Assembly: GCA_019745195.1 (NCBI GenBank)
Contig: JAIETL010000102.1
Span: 1-59,701, forward strand
DNA: 59,701 bases
Direction of reading: 5' to 3'
Origin: Beijerinckiaceae bacterium
Lineage (GTDB): Bacteria > Pseudomonadota > Alphaproteobacteria > Rhizobiales > Beijerinckiaceae
Positions 52,443 to 59,701 of this stretch are shown here, in pieces; the stretch's first letter is position 1, and every line of letters begins with the position of its first letter. Made by a program: the position numbers and the translations under genes. Under the pieces are notes generated by a model. It saw only the letters and a list, made by a program, of their open reading frames with translations. It did not search any database and was not told the DNA's origin.

Positions 52443-53003
52443 TCAATCATAGCGCCAGATCGCGCGGGTTAAGATATGCGTGGCACTGGGTGAGTACTGA
52501 GGATCAAAATCGAAATAATTTTCCAACAGATCGCTGGATCGAACGGATGATTTGGCGATTTTTGCGGCAAGTTTCGTGTAGTACACGCCAGAAACGCTTC
52601 CAGGTTCGTTGATTTGGTGCCGTTCGTCGATTATATGTTGAATAACGTCTTGGCCTAGGCCTCTGCCACGAAATTTATCCTGTACCCCGACAACCCACAA
52701 TCGCACATCGCGAGGCGTCAAGTCCGCCTTTTGCGAGAGTTCATCGGGCGAGACCCAATTTGAGGTGACTGCAAACCCCGCTCTAACGCCCGTTTTGGAT
52801 TCCATAATGTAGAACTGTGTGTTCCAGTCTGCCTCCTCAGCAAGATCGTCACGGCGGACGGCCTCGGTCTGTGTCAACCGCTTTTTTAAGAGACTAGCGA
52901 AGCGAGCTTCAACGTATGGGTACTCGCCACCTTCCGCGGCAAGCGTGGTCTCTAGATAATGGATGAAAGCGCAATCTTCTCTGCAAGCGGTCCGAACGGG
53001 CAT
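52443..53003 (-). CDS. GNAT-family acetyltransferase
   Basis: 186 residues from the ATG at 53003; a TTG three bases upstream is also in frame. GAGGAGC precedes it. The core motif A, VVGVQDKFRGRGLGQDVIQHIIDE (R/Q-x-x-G-x-G/A), binds acetyl-CoA, and FYIMESKTGVRAGFAVTSN is the preceding beta strand. The substrate is unknown; cargo of the element. It is transcribed towards the relaxase, against the transfer direction. Confidence 0.85.
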   Translation of the reverse strand: MPVRTACREDCAFIHYLETTLAAEGGEYPYVEARFASLLKKRLTQTEAVRRDDLAEEADWNTQFYIMESKTGVRAGFAVTSNWVSPDELSQKADLTPRDVRLWVVGVQDKFRGRGLGQDVIQHIIDERHQINEPGSVSGVYYTKLAAKIAKSSVRSSDLLENYFDFDPQYSPSATHILTRAIWRYD

Positions 53004-53108
53004 CAAAAAGCTCCTCGCTGATTTGCAACAATAGCAAGGACATTTTTGTATTTGGAGAATGCTTTACGTTTAATTGTCATTGTTCGTCTAATCGGAATTT
53101 GAGCGTGA

Positions 53109-53137
53109 AGAGGCTCCCGTTTTATTCGGGAGCCTCT
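53109..53137 (-). terminator. 11-bp hairpin behind the DUF736 gene
   Basis: AGAGGCTCCCG pairs with CGGGAGCCTCT around a seven-base loop. It lies six bases past the stop of the minus-strand DUF736 gene. On the minus strand only two T residues follow, so it may be a terminator that works in either direction. Confidence 0.6.
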
Positions 53138-53142
53138 CGGTG

Positions 53143-53454
53143 TCAGTCCTGCGTGCGCCTCGACCAAATGAGGGCGTAGGTGCCGGCGGCCTCGGTGTCC
53201 TCGATCAGGGTGGCGTAAATTGCTGCCGGGAAGCTCGGATCGTCGACTTTGGCCGAGAGGTAGGGCTTGCCGTCCTTCGAGGTCTTGGCCCAAGCCGCAC
53301 CGATTTCGGTCTTGCCGGCGAAGAGGCGGTGGGAAGGGCCTTTGTCGCTTTCACTCTCGTTGCGGATGAAGCGGACCTTGCTGGTCAGGGTCATCGTGTT
53401 GATCGTGCCGGTGAAGCCGTCTTCGTCCTTCTTGAAGCTGCCGATCGTCGCCAT
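53143..53454 (-). CDS. DUF736 family protein
   Basis: 103 residues (MATIGSFKKDEDGFTGTINT, TLTSKVRFIRNESESDKGPS, HRLFAGKTEIGAAWAKTSKD, GKPYLSAKVDDPSFPAAIYA). This is the full-length DUF736 domain of Alphaproteobacteria, found mostly on plasmids and integrative elements next to ParB-like genes. Function unknown. It is expected to be cytosolic. Upstream 297 bases (53455-53751) hold no clear gene. Confidence 0.9.
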   Translation of the reverse strand: MATIGSFKKDEDGFTGTINTMTLTSKVRFIRNESESDKGPSHRLFAGKTEIGAAWAKTSKDGKPYLSAKVDDPSFPAAIYATLIEDTEAAGTYALIWSRRTQD

Positions 53455-53751
53455 GGTTTAGTCTCCTGTCGCTTTGTCCGGGCCGCGACCACCGCGACCT
53501 CGATGGCGTCGACAAGGCCGGGCCGGGCTGAGGCGCACCCGCAGGGTCGAAACGGATGTGGAGAACGGCAAAGCCGTTGCGCCTGAAAAGCCCGGCTCGG
53601 TCAGACAGCCAGCACGAAGAGGACGTGAGGGGGCCACGGCCCGGACAAAACGACAGGGAGACCGCGCCGACGCCTCCGGCAGCTTCAACAAGGACGAAAA
53701 CGGCCGCCCCAACCGGAGCGGCCGTCCATGATCCCGAACCTCTGCGTCCGC

Positions 53752-55665
53752 CTACTCAGCAGCGTTGGCGAATGCGACAGGCTCCTGCTCGCTCACGACC
53801 TCGCCGGCAGAAGTCCGCAAGCAGGCCGGTAGCCAAGCCGTCTCGACCAAAAGCCGCTCGGCCTCTCTTGCCATTTCGACCTTGGTCAGGCTGCCAAGCC
53901 GCTGCGCCGCCTCATCCGAGACGCCCTCGCTGACCGCCTGCATGATCGCGGCCTTGGTGACGCGCCCGAGATAGGCCTGCACGGTCGGGCTCCAATAGTC
54001 CCGTATGGCCAGGCCGGTCGTCTGCGCCAGCCGATCCGCATCATGGATCGCATTGGTCCGGCGCTCATGCGGCAGGATCAACGCGTTGACGCTCTGCGCC
54101 ACGACATGCGCCAGAAGCGCATCACGGCTGTCGCGGTCGAGCGCGGCCAGCCAATCCCAGAGCTCTCCTGCCTCCTGCGGCATCAACCTGGCCCACTCTT
54201 CGTGCCGCTCGGCGATGGCGCGCGCGGCCGGGCCGTCATCAATGCCCTCGGCATGATGCGCCAGCGCGGCTGAATCGATGCGGATGCTGAGGCAGGACGG
54301 CGCGTCATGGCGAATGCAATAAAACCCCTGCAGGATCAGGGAGTGCGCCAGTGCCAGAAGCGCGATCTCCGGCTCCTGCGCCAGCGCGTCGCGAAGCGCG
54401 ATGGTCCGCTGCGCCGACAGATCGGCGATCAGCCGATCCGATAGACCGACGCCGCCGATCTCCGGTTCGGCCACTGGCACTTCGACGCTGACGCGCTCGC
54501 TGGTGGCCGAATGCGCCGCCTTCTCGCCCGGCTCCTCCTGCGGCTCAGTGACCTCGTCATGAGGTCGAACGAAGCCGCGCTCGATCCGGGCCTGTCCGTC
54601 ATGGCCGAGGACCACGAACGCTCCCGCGCGTTCGATGACGTCCGGATCGTAGGCATAGGCCTGCTCGGACAATCTTGCGATCTCCTCCTCCAGCCGCGCC
54701 ATCTCGGCTACGACCTCTTCACCGACCTTGTCATGGGGATGCTGTTGATAGAGCGTCTCCAGCGCCATGCTGGTGGCAAGCCGCTGCGCGACCGCCTCGT
54801 CGTCCTGATCGACGGCGTGGGGATAGACGCGCCGGCAGCCATGGCCATGCGGGAACTCAAGGGCGACCTCCGTCCAAAGCCAACCCTCCTTGCGCACCTC
54901 GTCCGCAATCTCACCGAGCTTGCCGAGGCTGAGCCGGTCGAGCAGTGCGACATCGGTCAGCCAGACCTCGTCGGTGGTCGAGAACAGATCGCGCAGCACC
55001 GCCCCGCCGGCAAGCTCGTAGGCGTCGAGCCCGAGGAACTGGACGCGCCGGTCCCGGCCTGAGACATCGGCCTGCGTCAGCGCTGCCCTGATCCGCCACG
55101 CCTCCCGAAACGAACCCAGCCCCTGATAGACCTCGTCCTGCCGCACCGGATCGTCGGTGACGGTAAAGGCTTCAAACTGGGCGAGCGTCAACTCGCCCTT
55201 GCGATAGGCCTGCATCAGATGGGGCGACACCGCCCCAAGCGCGAGGCGCTGCCGGACGATCCGGAGCGAGAGGCCGAACCGGGCCGCAATCTCGGCTGCG
55301 CCCAACCCAGCCAACTCCAGCCTGCGGAACGCCTCGAACTGGTCGGCCGGGTGCAGCGGCATGCGCACCACGTTCTCGGCCAAGCTCTCCTCCTCGCCAG
55401 CTTCCATCACCATCACGGGGACGGTGAAGCCGCGCGGCAGGGCCTTGCGCTTGGAAAGCAGCTTCAACGCCATCAGCCGGCGCGATCCGGCGATGACGGC
55501 GTAACGCCCGTTCTCGAGCATTGCGACCAGCAGGGGCTGCAACAGCCCGTGCGCAAGAATGCTGGCGGCCAACTCCTCGATGCAATCGGCTGAGCCAGTG
55601 CGGCGCACATTGCCGCCACTGACCACAAGCTTGTTCAGGGGAACTTCGATCAACTCACGCGACAT
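53752..55665 (-). CDS. Large ParB/Srx-domain protein
   Basis: 637 residues. The N-terminal ParB-like nuclease fold (VPLNKLVVSGGNVRRTGSAD, IEELAASILAHGLLQPLLVA, YAVIAGSRRLMALKLLSKRK) is followed by a KorB-type HTH (AAEIAARFGLSLRIVRQRLA). The rest is a long helical extension unique to ICE/plasmid-type ParB proteins of Alphaproteobacteria. These help partition or regulate the element and may cut DNA or hydrolyse CTP. No parA gene is adjacent; the TraL-like ATPase is 6 kb away. A 390-base control region precedes it. Confidence 0.9.
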   Translation of the reverse strand: MSRELIEVPLNKLVVSGGNVRRTGSADCIEELAASILAHGLLQPLLVAMLENGRYAVIAGSRRLMALKLLSKRKALPRGFTVPVMVMEAGEEESLAENVVRMPLHPADQFEAFRRLELAGLGAAEIAARFGLSLRIVRQRLALGAVSPHLMQAYRKGELTLAQFEAFTVTDDPVRQDEVYQGLGSFREAWRIRAALTQADVSGRDRRVQFLGLDAYELAGGAVLRDLFSTTDEVWLTDVALLDRLSLGKLGEIADEVRKEGWLWTEVALEFPHGHGCRRVYPHAVDQDDEAVAQRLATSMALETLYQQHPHDKVGEEVVAEMARLEEEIARLSEQAYAYDPDVIERAGAFVVLGHDGQARIERGFVRPHDEVTEPQEEPGEKAAHSATSERVSVEVPVAEPEIGGVGLSDRLIADLSAQRTIALRDALAQEPEIALLALAHSLILQGFYCIRHDAPSCLSIRIDSAALAHHAEGIDDGPAARAIAERHEEWARLMPQEAGELWDWLAALDRDSRDALLAHVVAQSVNALILPHERRTNAIHDADRLAQTTGLAIRDYWSPTVQAYLGRVTKAAIMQAVSEGVSDEAAQRLGSLTKVEMAREAERLLVETAWLPACLRTSAGEVVSEQEPVAFANAAE

Positions 55666-55993
55666 GACTTGTTACCTCTCTCAGTTGCCGGCCGAGGCAT
55701 GGTCCCCGGCCATGCCTCCCGGGGCCGCGAGAGCGGTGGGGAGAGGGGTGGCGAGCGTGAGCGGGCCCGGCCGCCTTGCGCGGCGGGCGGACCGGGTCGG
55801 GCAAAGTCGTAACGACGGGGTCAGGTTCTCGATCTGCGCGACGCGCGAGGCTGCCGGCGCCTACGCCGAGCGCTCGCGAGGGGAGAGGGGCGAAGCCCCA
55901 CTCCCCTTGAGTCGGACACTGAAAAAGAATCGTCAGTCAGGAAATCGAATAATCGAGATGCCGACAATTCGGCCTATCGGCATCATCCAATCT
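55666..55993. other. Control region between ParB and RHH genes
   Basis: About 330 bases without a coding frame, containing the ParB promoter. A G-rich stretch is followed by AT-richer sequence (AATCGTCAGTCAGGAAATCG) next to the operator-like palindrome at 55994-56018. Possible centromere-like or promoter site. Confidence 0.4.
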
Positions 55994-56018
55994 CAACATG
56001 CTGGCATGCCTGATGTTG
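55994..56018. promoter_or_regulatory. Composite palindrome before the RHH gene
   Basis: Outer arms CAACAT (55994-55999) and ATGTTG (56013-56018) enclose an inner palindrome GGCATGCC (56003-56010), centred half a base away. It lies 34 bases before the start of a ribbon-helix-helix-like gene, the usual place for an autoregulatory operator. Confidence 0.45.
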
Positions 56019-56052
56019 GAACGATCAATTTCGCTACATTGGGAGAAGTCGC

Positions 56053-56325
56053 ATGCGACGCGGGTTAGACCTCGCCGACATGATGGCGGCGCAAGAGCCA
56101 TTGGCCGCCCTGGACGTCGTCGCGGCGGAAGCTCACGCTGCTGACGGCCCTGATGAGCGCGTGTCGCCGCTCGCACCGAGCCGGCGCGGCCGCAAGGCGC
56201 TGACCGTGCATGTCGATCTCCAAACGCATGTGCGGCTGAAGGTGATGGCGGCGCGCGAGTTGACCACGCTGGAGGCGCTGGTCTCCGAGGCACTCGACTT
56301 GCTGTTTGCGAAGCGAAGCGCTTAG
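56053..56325 (+). CDS. Ribbon-helix-helix-like small protein
   Basis: 90 residues from the ATG at 56053 behind GGGAGAAG. An acidic flexible N-terminus is followed by SRRGRKALTVHVDLQTHVRLKVMAARELTTLEALVSEALDLLFAK, a ribbon-helix-helix pattern (beta strand LTVHV, then two helices), typical of antitoxin or partition repressors such as ParG/Omega. It likely binds the palindrome upstream and may regulate itself. The stop overlaps the integrase 3' end by four bases on the opposite strand. Confidence 0.7.
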   Translation: MRRGLDLADMMAAQEPLAALDVVAAEAHAADGPDERVSPLAPSRRGRKALTVHVDLQTHVRLKVMAARELTTLEALVSEALDLLFAKRSA

Positions 56326-58085
56326 GAACTTGACATTACGGCCGCTAGAAACGGCCAACGCGCGCCCTGAATTGCTTCGTTCAACTCCAAGATATTGACC
56401 ACGCGCGGTTTGCGCTTGGTCCCATACCGACCCGTCATCCCACCTTCGGAATGACCCATCAGCGCCTTCTTGATCTCGTCAGGATGCCCAGCCCGGCTTA
56501 ACTCGTCCTGGAAGGCATGGCGGAACGAGTACAACGTAGTCCCTTCGGTTTCAATCTTTAGGTCTTTACGCGAGAACGCGGCCCAAAAGGATGAAAAATA
56601 CCCCGAAACCCGCGTGACGTCGTCGCCATGTCTAGCCATGGCAGACCAAAGAAAGCGCTGGTCGGTTGCGCGTGCCGCGCGGACCAGATCGGGAAGCCCA
56701 AGATGGAGCAACTCCTTGCGGATCGGCACCCAGCGTCGCCGCGCAAAAGCTTTCACGCGGCGGTCGCCAGCGTTTGTTACGACGAAGCATAGCATCTCGG
56801 GCGCGTCCGGATGCGGTGCAATGGTGTCGGGCCCGAGCTGGATGATTTCTGAGCTAATCATGCCGTGTAAGCAGGCTATCAGCGGCAACCAAAACTGCAA
56901 CTCGGCACAGGCCTTGGCCTGGCTGAAACGGTGACCCTCTGTGAAGATTGGATGGGCAAAGATGCGTTCTAATTCGTCGTCGTTATAAGGCTCGCGCCGA
57001 TCTTCGTCCTCTGGAATCTCAAGGAAAATCTCGCCACCGAGCGCGGTTTCAATCCAACCCGCATTGAGCGCCGTCGCCATTAAAGAAGACAGAAAACCGA
57101 CTTTTTTGTTGATCGTCTGGATTGCATAGCCCTTGGTCGATCCAAGATAGTCTCTGTACGCAAGCACCTGCTTGCGACCGATCTCGCCGATGTCACTCAG
57201 GCCAGAATGGATCATAAAGTCTGCAATCGTATGGTCCATCTCGCGCAGATATTCAGGACGCACCTGCTTTTTCACTGTGCGCCGATTTTCCTGCCATTTG
57301 AGTCCACAGTCGCTCAGCGTCCTGCCGATTTTGCGGGTTGGAATGACGATGACCGGCGCAACGATCGCGGTTGACGCCGGCTCTGCTGCGCGGCGCCATG
57401 GGCCGGCGATGCTATCGGGATGTGGCATCCCAACTCCGCCCATCCGTGTCTCGCGCTGCTGGAACAGATTGAGATAGGCAAGTTCGGCTGCCAGACAGGA
57501 AGCCATGAACCGATCAAAATGGGGAGAGGTTTTGCTTAGCGAGATACCGAGCCGGCGGACATAGGCTTGGACAAAACCCACCCGACTTGTCGCATAATCG
57601 GCGACAGTCATCGCTTTCAGCGAAGCATCAAGTGCGATGTGCTGTTTCACGTCGCTATTGCTGCGCCGCGGCAGCGCGCGCAAATCCGGACTCGCCATGA
57701 GGACTGCCCCTGGCATGTCCTTCAGTCGCGCGCGCCAGTCCTCTTCCTGAAGCGCAGTGCAAAACCAGCGTGCCAGCGCCTCCCAATCTTCCCAAGTCCA
57801 ACTGCCGGTATCAACTGCGGTGGGGCCGTCGATCTCACTTCCGAGCCCGCGCTGCTGGCGGGCCTGAGCGAATTGCCGATCCCACTCTTGATCAAGGACG
57901 ATCGCAGCTTGCCTCGCGGCGCGCTGATCCTTTGTCCGCAGGGACACCTGAACGCGCCGAAATGGGAAGGCTTCGCGCAAGTCTTCGGGTACGCGGCGCA
58001 CATACTGGCACATGCCGTTTCGGGTGGTCAGATGGTTCGTTATGGGCATCTCGTCGTCAGCCATGTTATGCACGATGTTATGCAT
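56322..58085 (-). CDS. Tyrosine integrase (DUF6538-type) with altered active site
   Basis: 587 residues. The N-terminus (MCQYVRRVPEDLREAFPFRR, RRVQVSLRTKDQRAARQAA) is the DUF6538 DNA-binding domain of phage/ICE integrases. The C-terminal catalytic domain has SFRHAFQDEL (box II Arg), ALMGHSEGGMTGRYG (nucleophile Tyr after GR) and a Lys-containing beta hairpin, but the box I Arg (normally G-x-R-x-x-E) is Ile in HGMISSEIIQL, and the His before SFRH is Tyr. If these residues are truly the active ones, the enzyme may be inactive. It lies next to a tRNA-Arg 3' half at 58161-58209, its likely attachment site. Start chosen as the first ATG; no ribosome site is clear. Confidence 0.88.
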   Translation of the reverse strand: MHNIVHNMADDEMPITNHLTTRNGMCQYVRRVPEDLREAFPFRRVQVSLRTKDQRAARQAAIVLDQEWDRQFAQARQQRGLGSEIDGPTAVDTGSWTWEDWEALARWFCTALQEEDWRARLKDMPGAVLMASPDLRALPRRSNSDVKQHIALDASLKAMTVADYATSRVGFVQAYVRRLGISLSKTSPHFDRFMASCLAAELAYLNLFQQRETRMGGVGMPHPDSIAGPWRRAAEPASTAIVAPVIVIPTRKIGRTLSDCGLKWQENRRTVKKQVRPEYLREMDHTIADFMIHSGLSDIGEIGRKQVLAYRDYLGSTKGYAIQTINKKVGFLSSLMATALNAGWIETALGGEIFLEIPEDEDRREPYNDDELERIFAHPIFTEGHRFSQAKACAELQFWLPLIACLHGMISSEIIQLGPDTIAPHPDAPEMLCFVVTNAGDRRVKAFARRRWVPIRKELLHLGLPDLVRAARATDQRFLWSAMARHGDDVTRVSGYFSSFWAAFSRKDLKIETEGTTLYSFRHAFQDELSRAGHPDEIKKALMGHSEGGMTGRYGTKRKPRVVNILELNEAIQGARWPFLAAVMSSS

Positions 58086-58160
58086 TCAGACGGGGTGCAA
58101 CCCGCCCAAAGGGCTTATCGACGTTGATAATTAACGAGATAAATCGACCTGGAGGCCGAA

Positions 58161-58209
58161 TGGCGCGCCCGAAAGGATTCGAACCTCTGACCCTCAGATT
58201 CGTAGTCTG
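58161..58209 (-). other. Attachment site: 3' half of tRNA-Arg(ACG)
   Basis: On the minus strand, CAGACTACGAATCTG is the anticodon arm with anticodon ACG. GGTTCGAATCC is the T arm and GGGCGCGCCA ends in CCA. The D arm and 5' acceptor strand are absent, and the sequence to the right (AAATTTACG...) is not tRNA. This is a 49-bp 3' identity block left by site-specific integration into tRNA-Arg, next to the integrase gene at 56322-58085. Confidence 0.75.
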
Positions 58210-58349
58210 GGTTAAATTTACGTATTATCAGGTACTTAGATAGGTATGGCCTGTAAAAACCAGATGCCAATAGCGTAGGGGGATGGCATCATTTCCAGTG
58301 GCGTGAGAGGCAATAAGCGGTCGACCCTCCTGGGAGGAAGAGGCTTTTA

Positions 58350-58372
58350 CCCAAGAGAGGACTCGAAACTCC
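58350..58372 (-). other. Possible decayed tRNA-Leu 3' fragment
   Basis: On the minus strand, GGAGTTTCGAGTCCTCT looks like the T arm of a long-variable-arm tRNA (TTCGAGT loop), followed by TTGGG of an acceptor strand. One T-stem pair is broken and no CCA is present. It may be a second, older att remnant. Confidence 0.25.
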
Positions 58373-58517
58373 ATGACCGGGCGCTATGCATTGATTTCAA
58401 ACGAGTTTTTTGGTGTCCGCAGGGTTGAGGTGTGAAAGCCGAGTGGTAACGGCGACGAGCGCTTTGTTTAGCATATAGGGGGAATGAAGCCAATGTCGGC
58501 GAGCAGGTCTGCTGATC

Positions 58518-58584
58518 GTGCTCAACGGTATTGAATTTCGTTGAACATAAGGTATGCTCAACAATCTGAAATTTTGTTGAGCAC
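58518..58584. promoter_or_regulatory. Two tandem 31-bp palindromes, likely operators
   Basis: The half-sites TGCTCAAC ... GTTGA(G/A)CA occur twice: 58518-58548 (GTGCTCAAC to GTTGAACAT) and 58554-58584 (ATGCTCAAC to GTTGAGCAC). The interior is AT-rich (TTGAATTTC and TGAAATTTT). They lie immediately before the start codon at 58588, where a repressor would overlap promoter and start. Confidence 0.7.
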
Positions 58585-58587
58585 CAC

Positions 58588-59604
58588 ATGTCTGCCCTCA
58601 AGCGGCACTCGCCGATCGCCCACTCGGCCTACCACGATCTCCTGCGGTCTCTCCGCGAGGAAGCCGTGTCCGATCTGCGCGGGACGCCGACGCGGGTCGA
58701 GCGCAACGGAAGAGCCTATTGGTACGATAGCTATCGCGTCGGCTCCGATGTCAAAAAGACATATATCGGCGAAGACAGCTCCGAGCTGAGGGAGCGGATG
58801 GCCCGTACTGCTGACATGAGTGAAGAGCGCGAGGAGCGGCGTAGGCACCGTGCGAGACTGATCCGCATCCTTCGTGCGGAGGGATTCTTAGGCGTCGAGG
58901 CGGCAACCGGCAGCTTGCTCGGGGCGATGGCAGCGGCTGGTGTATTCCGTCTTGGCGGCACGATTGTCGGGACGCAGGCGTTTCGCCTCTACGAGGGGGA
59001 ACTGGGCGTTCGGTTCTCGTTCGATACGGCTGCGCAGACGGGGGATATTGATATCGCGAGCTTCGAACGGCTGTCGGTCGCGCTCGAGGATACGGTTTCG
59101 GAACCGCTTCAAAAGGTGCTCGGGGATTTTTCCTTCGCGCCGATGCCGGCGCTGGACGATCTGAAAACCTGGCGCTGGAAACAGACGCGCAACGACCTTC
59201 TGGTCGAGTTTCTGACGCCGTCCTTTGCCGAGGCGGAGGATCTGCGCCCGCTCGCGGCGTTGGGCGTGTATGCCCAGTCTCTGCACTATCTCAACTACCT
59301 GATTGCGGAACCGATCACGGCCGCGATCCCCTATCGCAACGGGGTTTTGGTCCAGATTCCGCGGCCAGAGCGGCTGGCGATCCACAAATTGATCATTGCC
59401 GATCGGAGAAGGGATGGTCCCGATAGCCTGAAGGCTCATAAGGACAGAATGCAGGCGAGTTTTTTGATTGGAATCCTCGCCGAGGACAGACCCGACGATT
59501 TGCACGACGCCTTTGCCGATGCGATGGGTAAGGGGCCGCAGTGGCGGGATCGAATCGGAGCCACGCTCAAGCGACTTCCCGAGGTGAGGGCTCTTCTCCC
59601 TTAG
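58588..59604 (+). CDS. GSU2403-family nucleotidyltransferase-fold protein
   Basis: 338 residues. The segment GTPTRVERNGRAYWYDSYRV, then LRAEGFLGVEAATGSLLGAM, GGTIVGTQAFRLYEGELGVR and TAAQTGDIDIASFERLSVAL match the GSU2403 family. The GDIDI motif is the catalytic Asp pair of a nucleotidyltransferase, so it may nucleotidylate a tRNA, protein or small molecule, as AbiEii-type toxins do. The operators upstream fit autoregulation by a toxin-antitoxin-type gene pair, but no antitoxin gene is visible inside the window. It lies outside the tRNA-Arg att block. Confidence 0.8.
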   Translation: MSALKRHSPIAHSAYHDLLRSLREEAVSDLRGTPTRVERNGRAYWYDSYRVGSDVKKTYIGEDSSELRERMARTADMSEEREERRRHRARLIRILRAEGFLGVEAATGSLLGAMAAAGVFRLGGTIVGTQAFRLYEGELGVRFSFDTAAQTGDIDIASFERLSVALEDTVSEPLQKVLGDFSFAPMPALDDLKTWRWKQTRNDLLVEFLTPSFAEAEDLRPLAALGVYAQSLHYLNYLIAEPITAAIPYRNGVLVQIPRPERLAIHKLIIADRRRDGPDSLKAHKDRMQASFLIGILAEDRPDDLHDAFADAMGKGPQWRDRIGATLKRLPEVRALLP

Positions 59605-59701
59605 CTTGTCAGCACCGGCTTGGGTGTGCACGGCGGTGAGAAAACCATCCAGTGGAGCGCCTGCGTTTGTGCCGGCGCGGGCGGCGTAAAAGTCGGCCAT
59701 T
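59605..59701. other. Right end of window, no gene assigned
   Basis: 97 bases past the stop of the nucleotidyltransferase-fold gene, running off the window. An opposing frame enters here but is mostly a shadow of the preceding gene. Confidence 0.3.

Noticed and set aside
58888..59700. Minus-strand frame opposite the GSU2403 gene, with a plausible N-terminus at the window edge
   Set aside because: Most of it overlaps a recognised plus-strand gene, and no ribosome site or domain is seen. A real gene start cannot be excluded without the sequence beyond 59701.
1..59701. CRISPR array
   Set aside because: No regularly spaced direct repeats with unique spacers were seen, and there are no cas-like genes.

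Overview
The window is GC-rich DNA of an alphaproteobacterium. I infer Hyphomicrobiales (Bosea, Methylobacterium or Bradyrhizobium relatives) from codon bias, the DUF736 and ParB plasmid/ICE genes, and the tRNA-Arg(ACG) 3' half at the right end. No rRNA, complete tRNA, CRISPR array or housekeeping operon is visible. Almost everything is accessory DNA.

Left flank (1-6040): a broken YeeE/YedE transporter, a SnoaL-like protein, a secreted YHS protein, an AraC-type regulator and a uracil-DNA-glycosylase-like protein. These are followed by an insertion-sequence graveyard: an IS3-type orfA remnant, an IS66 transposase tail and a complete IS3-family element with recognisable inverted repeats.

Central island (about 6.2-40 kb). 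A tightly overlapping minus-strand operon (20067 down to 10157) encodes a coiled-coil protein, a Clp-type AAA+ ATPase, a small radical-SAM protein, a zinc-ribbon/FHA protein, a PP2C phosphatase, a small protein, a large Ser/Thr kinase with Sel1 repeats and a membrane protein. It resembles the phospho-switch of type VI secretion (kinase, phosphatase, FHA, Clp ATPase), but no secretion structural gene is present. Beside it lie a Sel1 protein, a PAP2 phosphatase, a HerA-like ATPase operon and an HNH-like protein that shares its N-terminal domain with the PAP2 phosphatase. A plus-strand block follows: two small toxin-like proteins, an HTH/DUF4384-like protein, a TPR-CHAT protease, an overlapping repeat protein that could be its substrate, and a NERD nuclease. 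I regard this set as a candidate undescribed NTP- and phosphorylation-controlled conflict or stress-response system. A frameshifted hybrid histidine kinase and a NarL-type regulator follow. A 57-bp repeat of the NERD gene's 5' end recurs 32 kb away in the IS graveyard.

Right part (40.3-58.2 kb): small membrane and thioredoxin-fold genes, then a mobilisation module. It has a TraL-like ATPase, a TraD-like coupling protein, a TrwC/MobF relaxase, a candidate R388-like nic site, a GNAT enzyme, DUF736, ParB-like and RHH-like proteins, and a tyrosine integrase next to the tRNA-Arg 3' half. No mating-pair genes are seen, so this looks like an integrative mobilisable element or ICE remnant. Beyond the attachment site lies a GSU2403-type nucleotidyltransferase gene behind two tandem palindromes.
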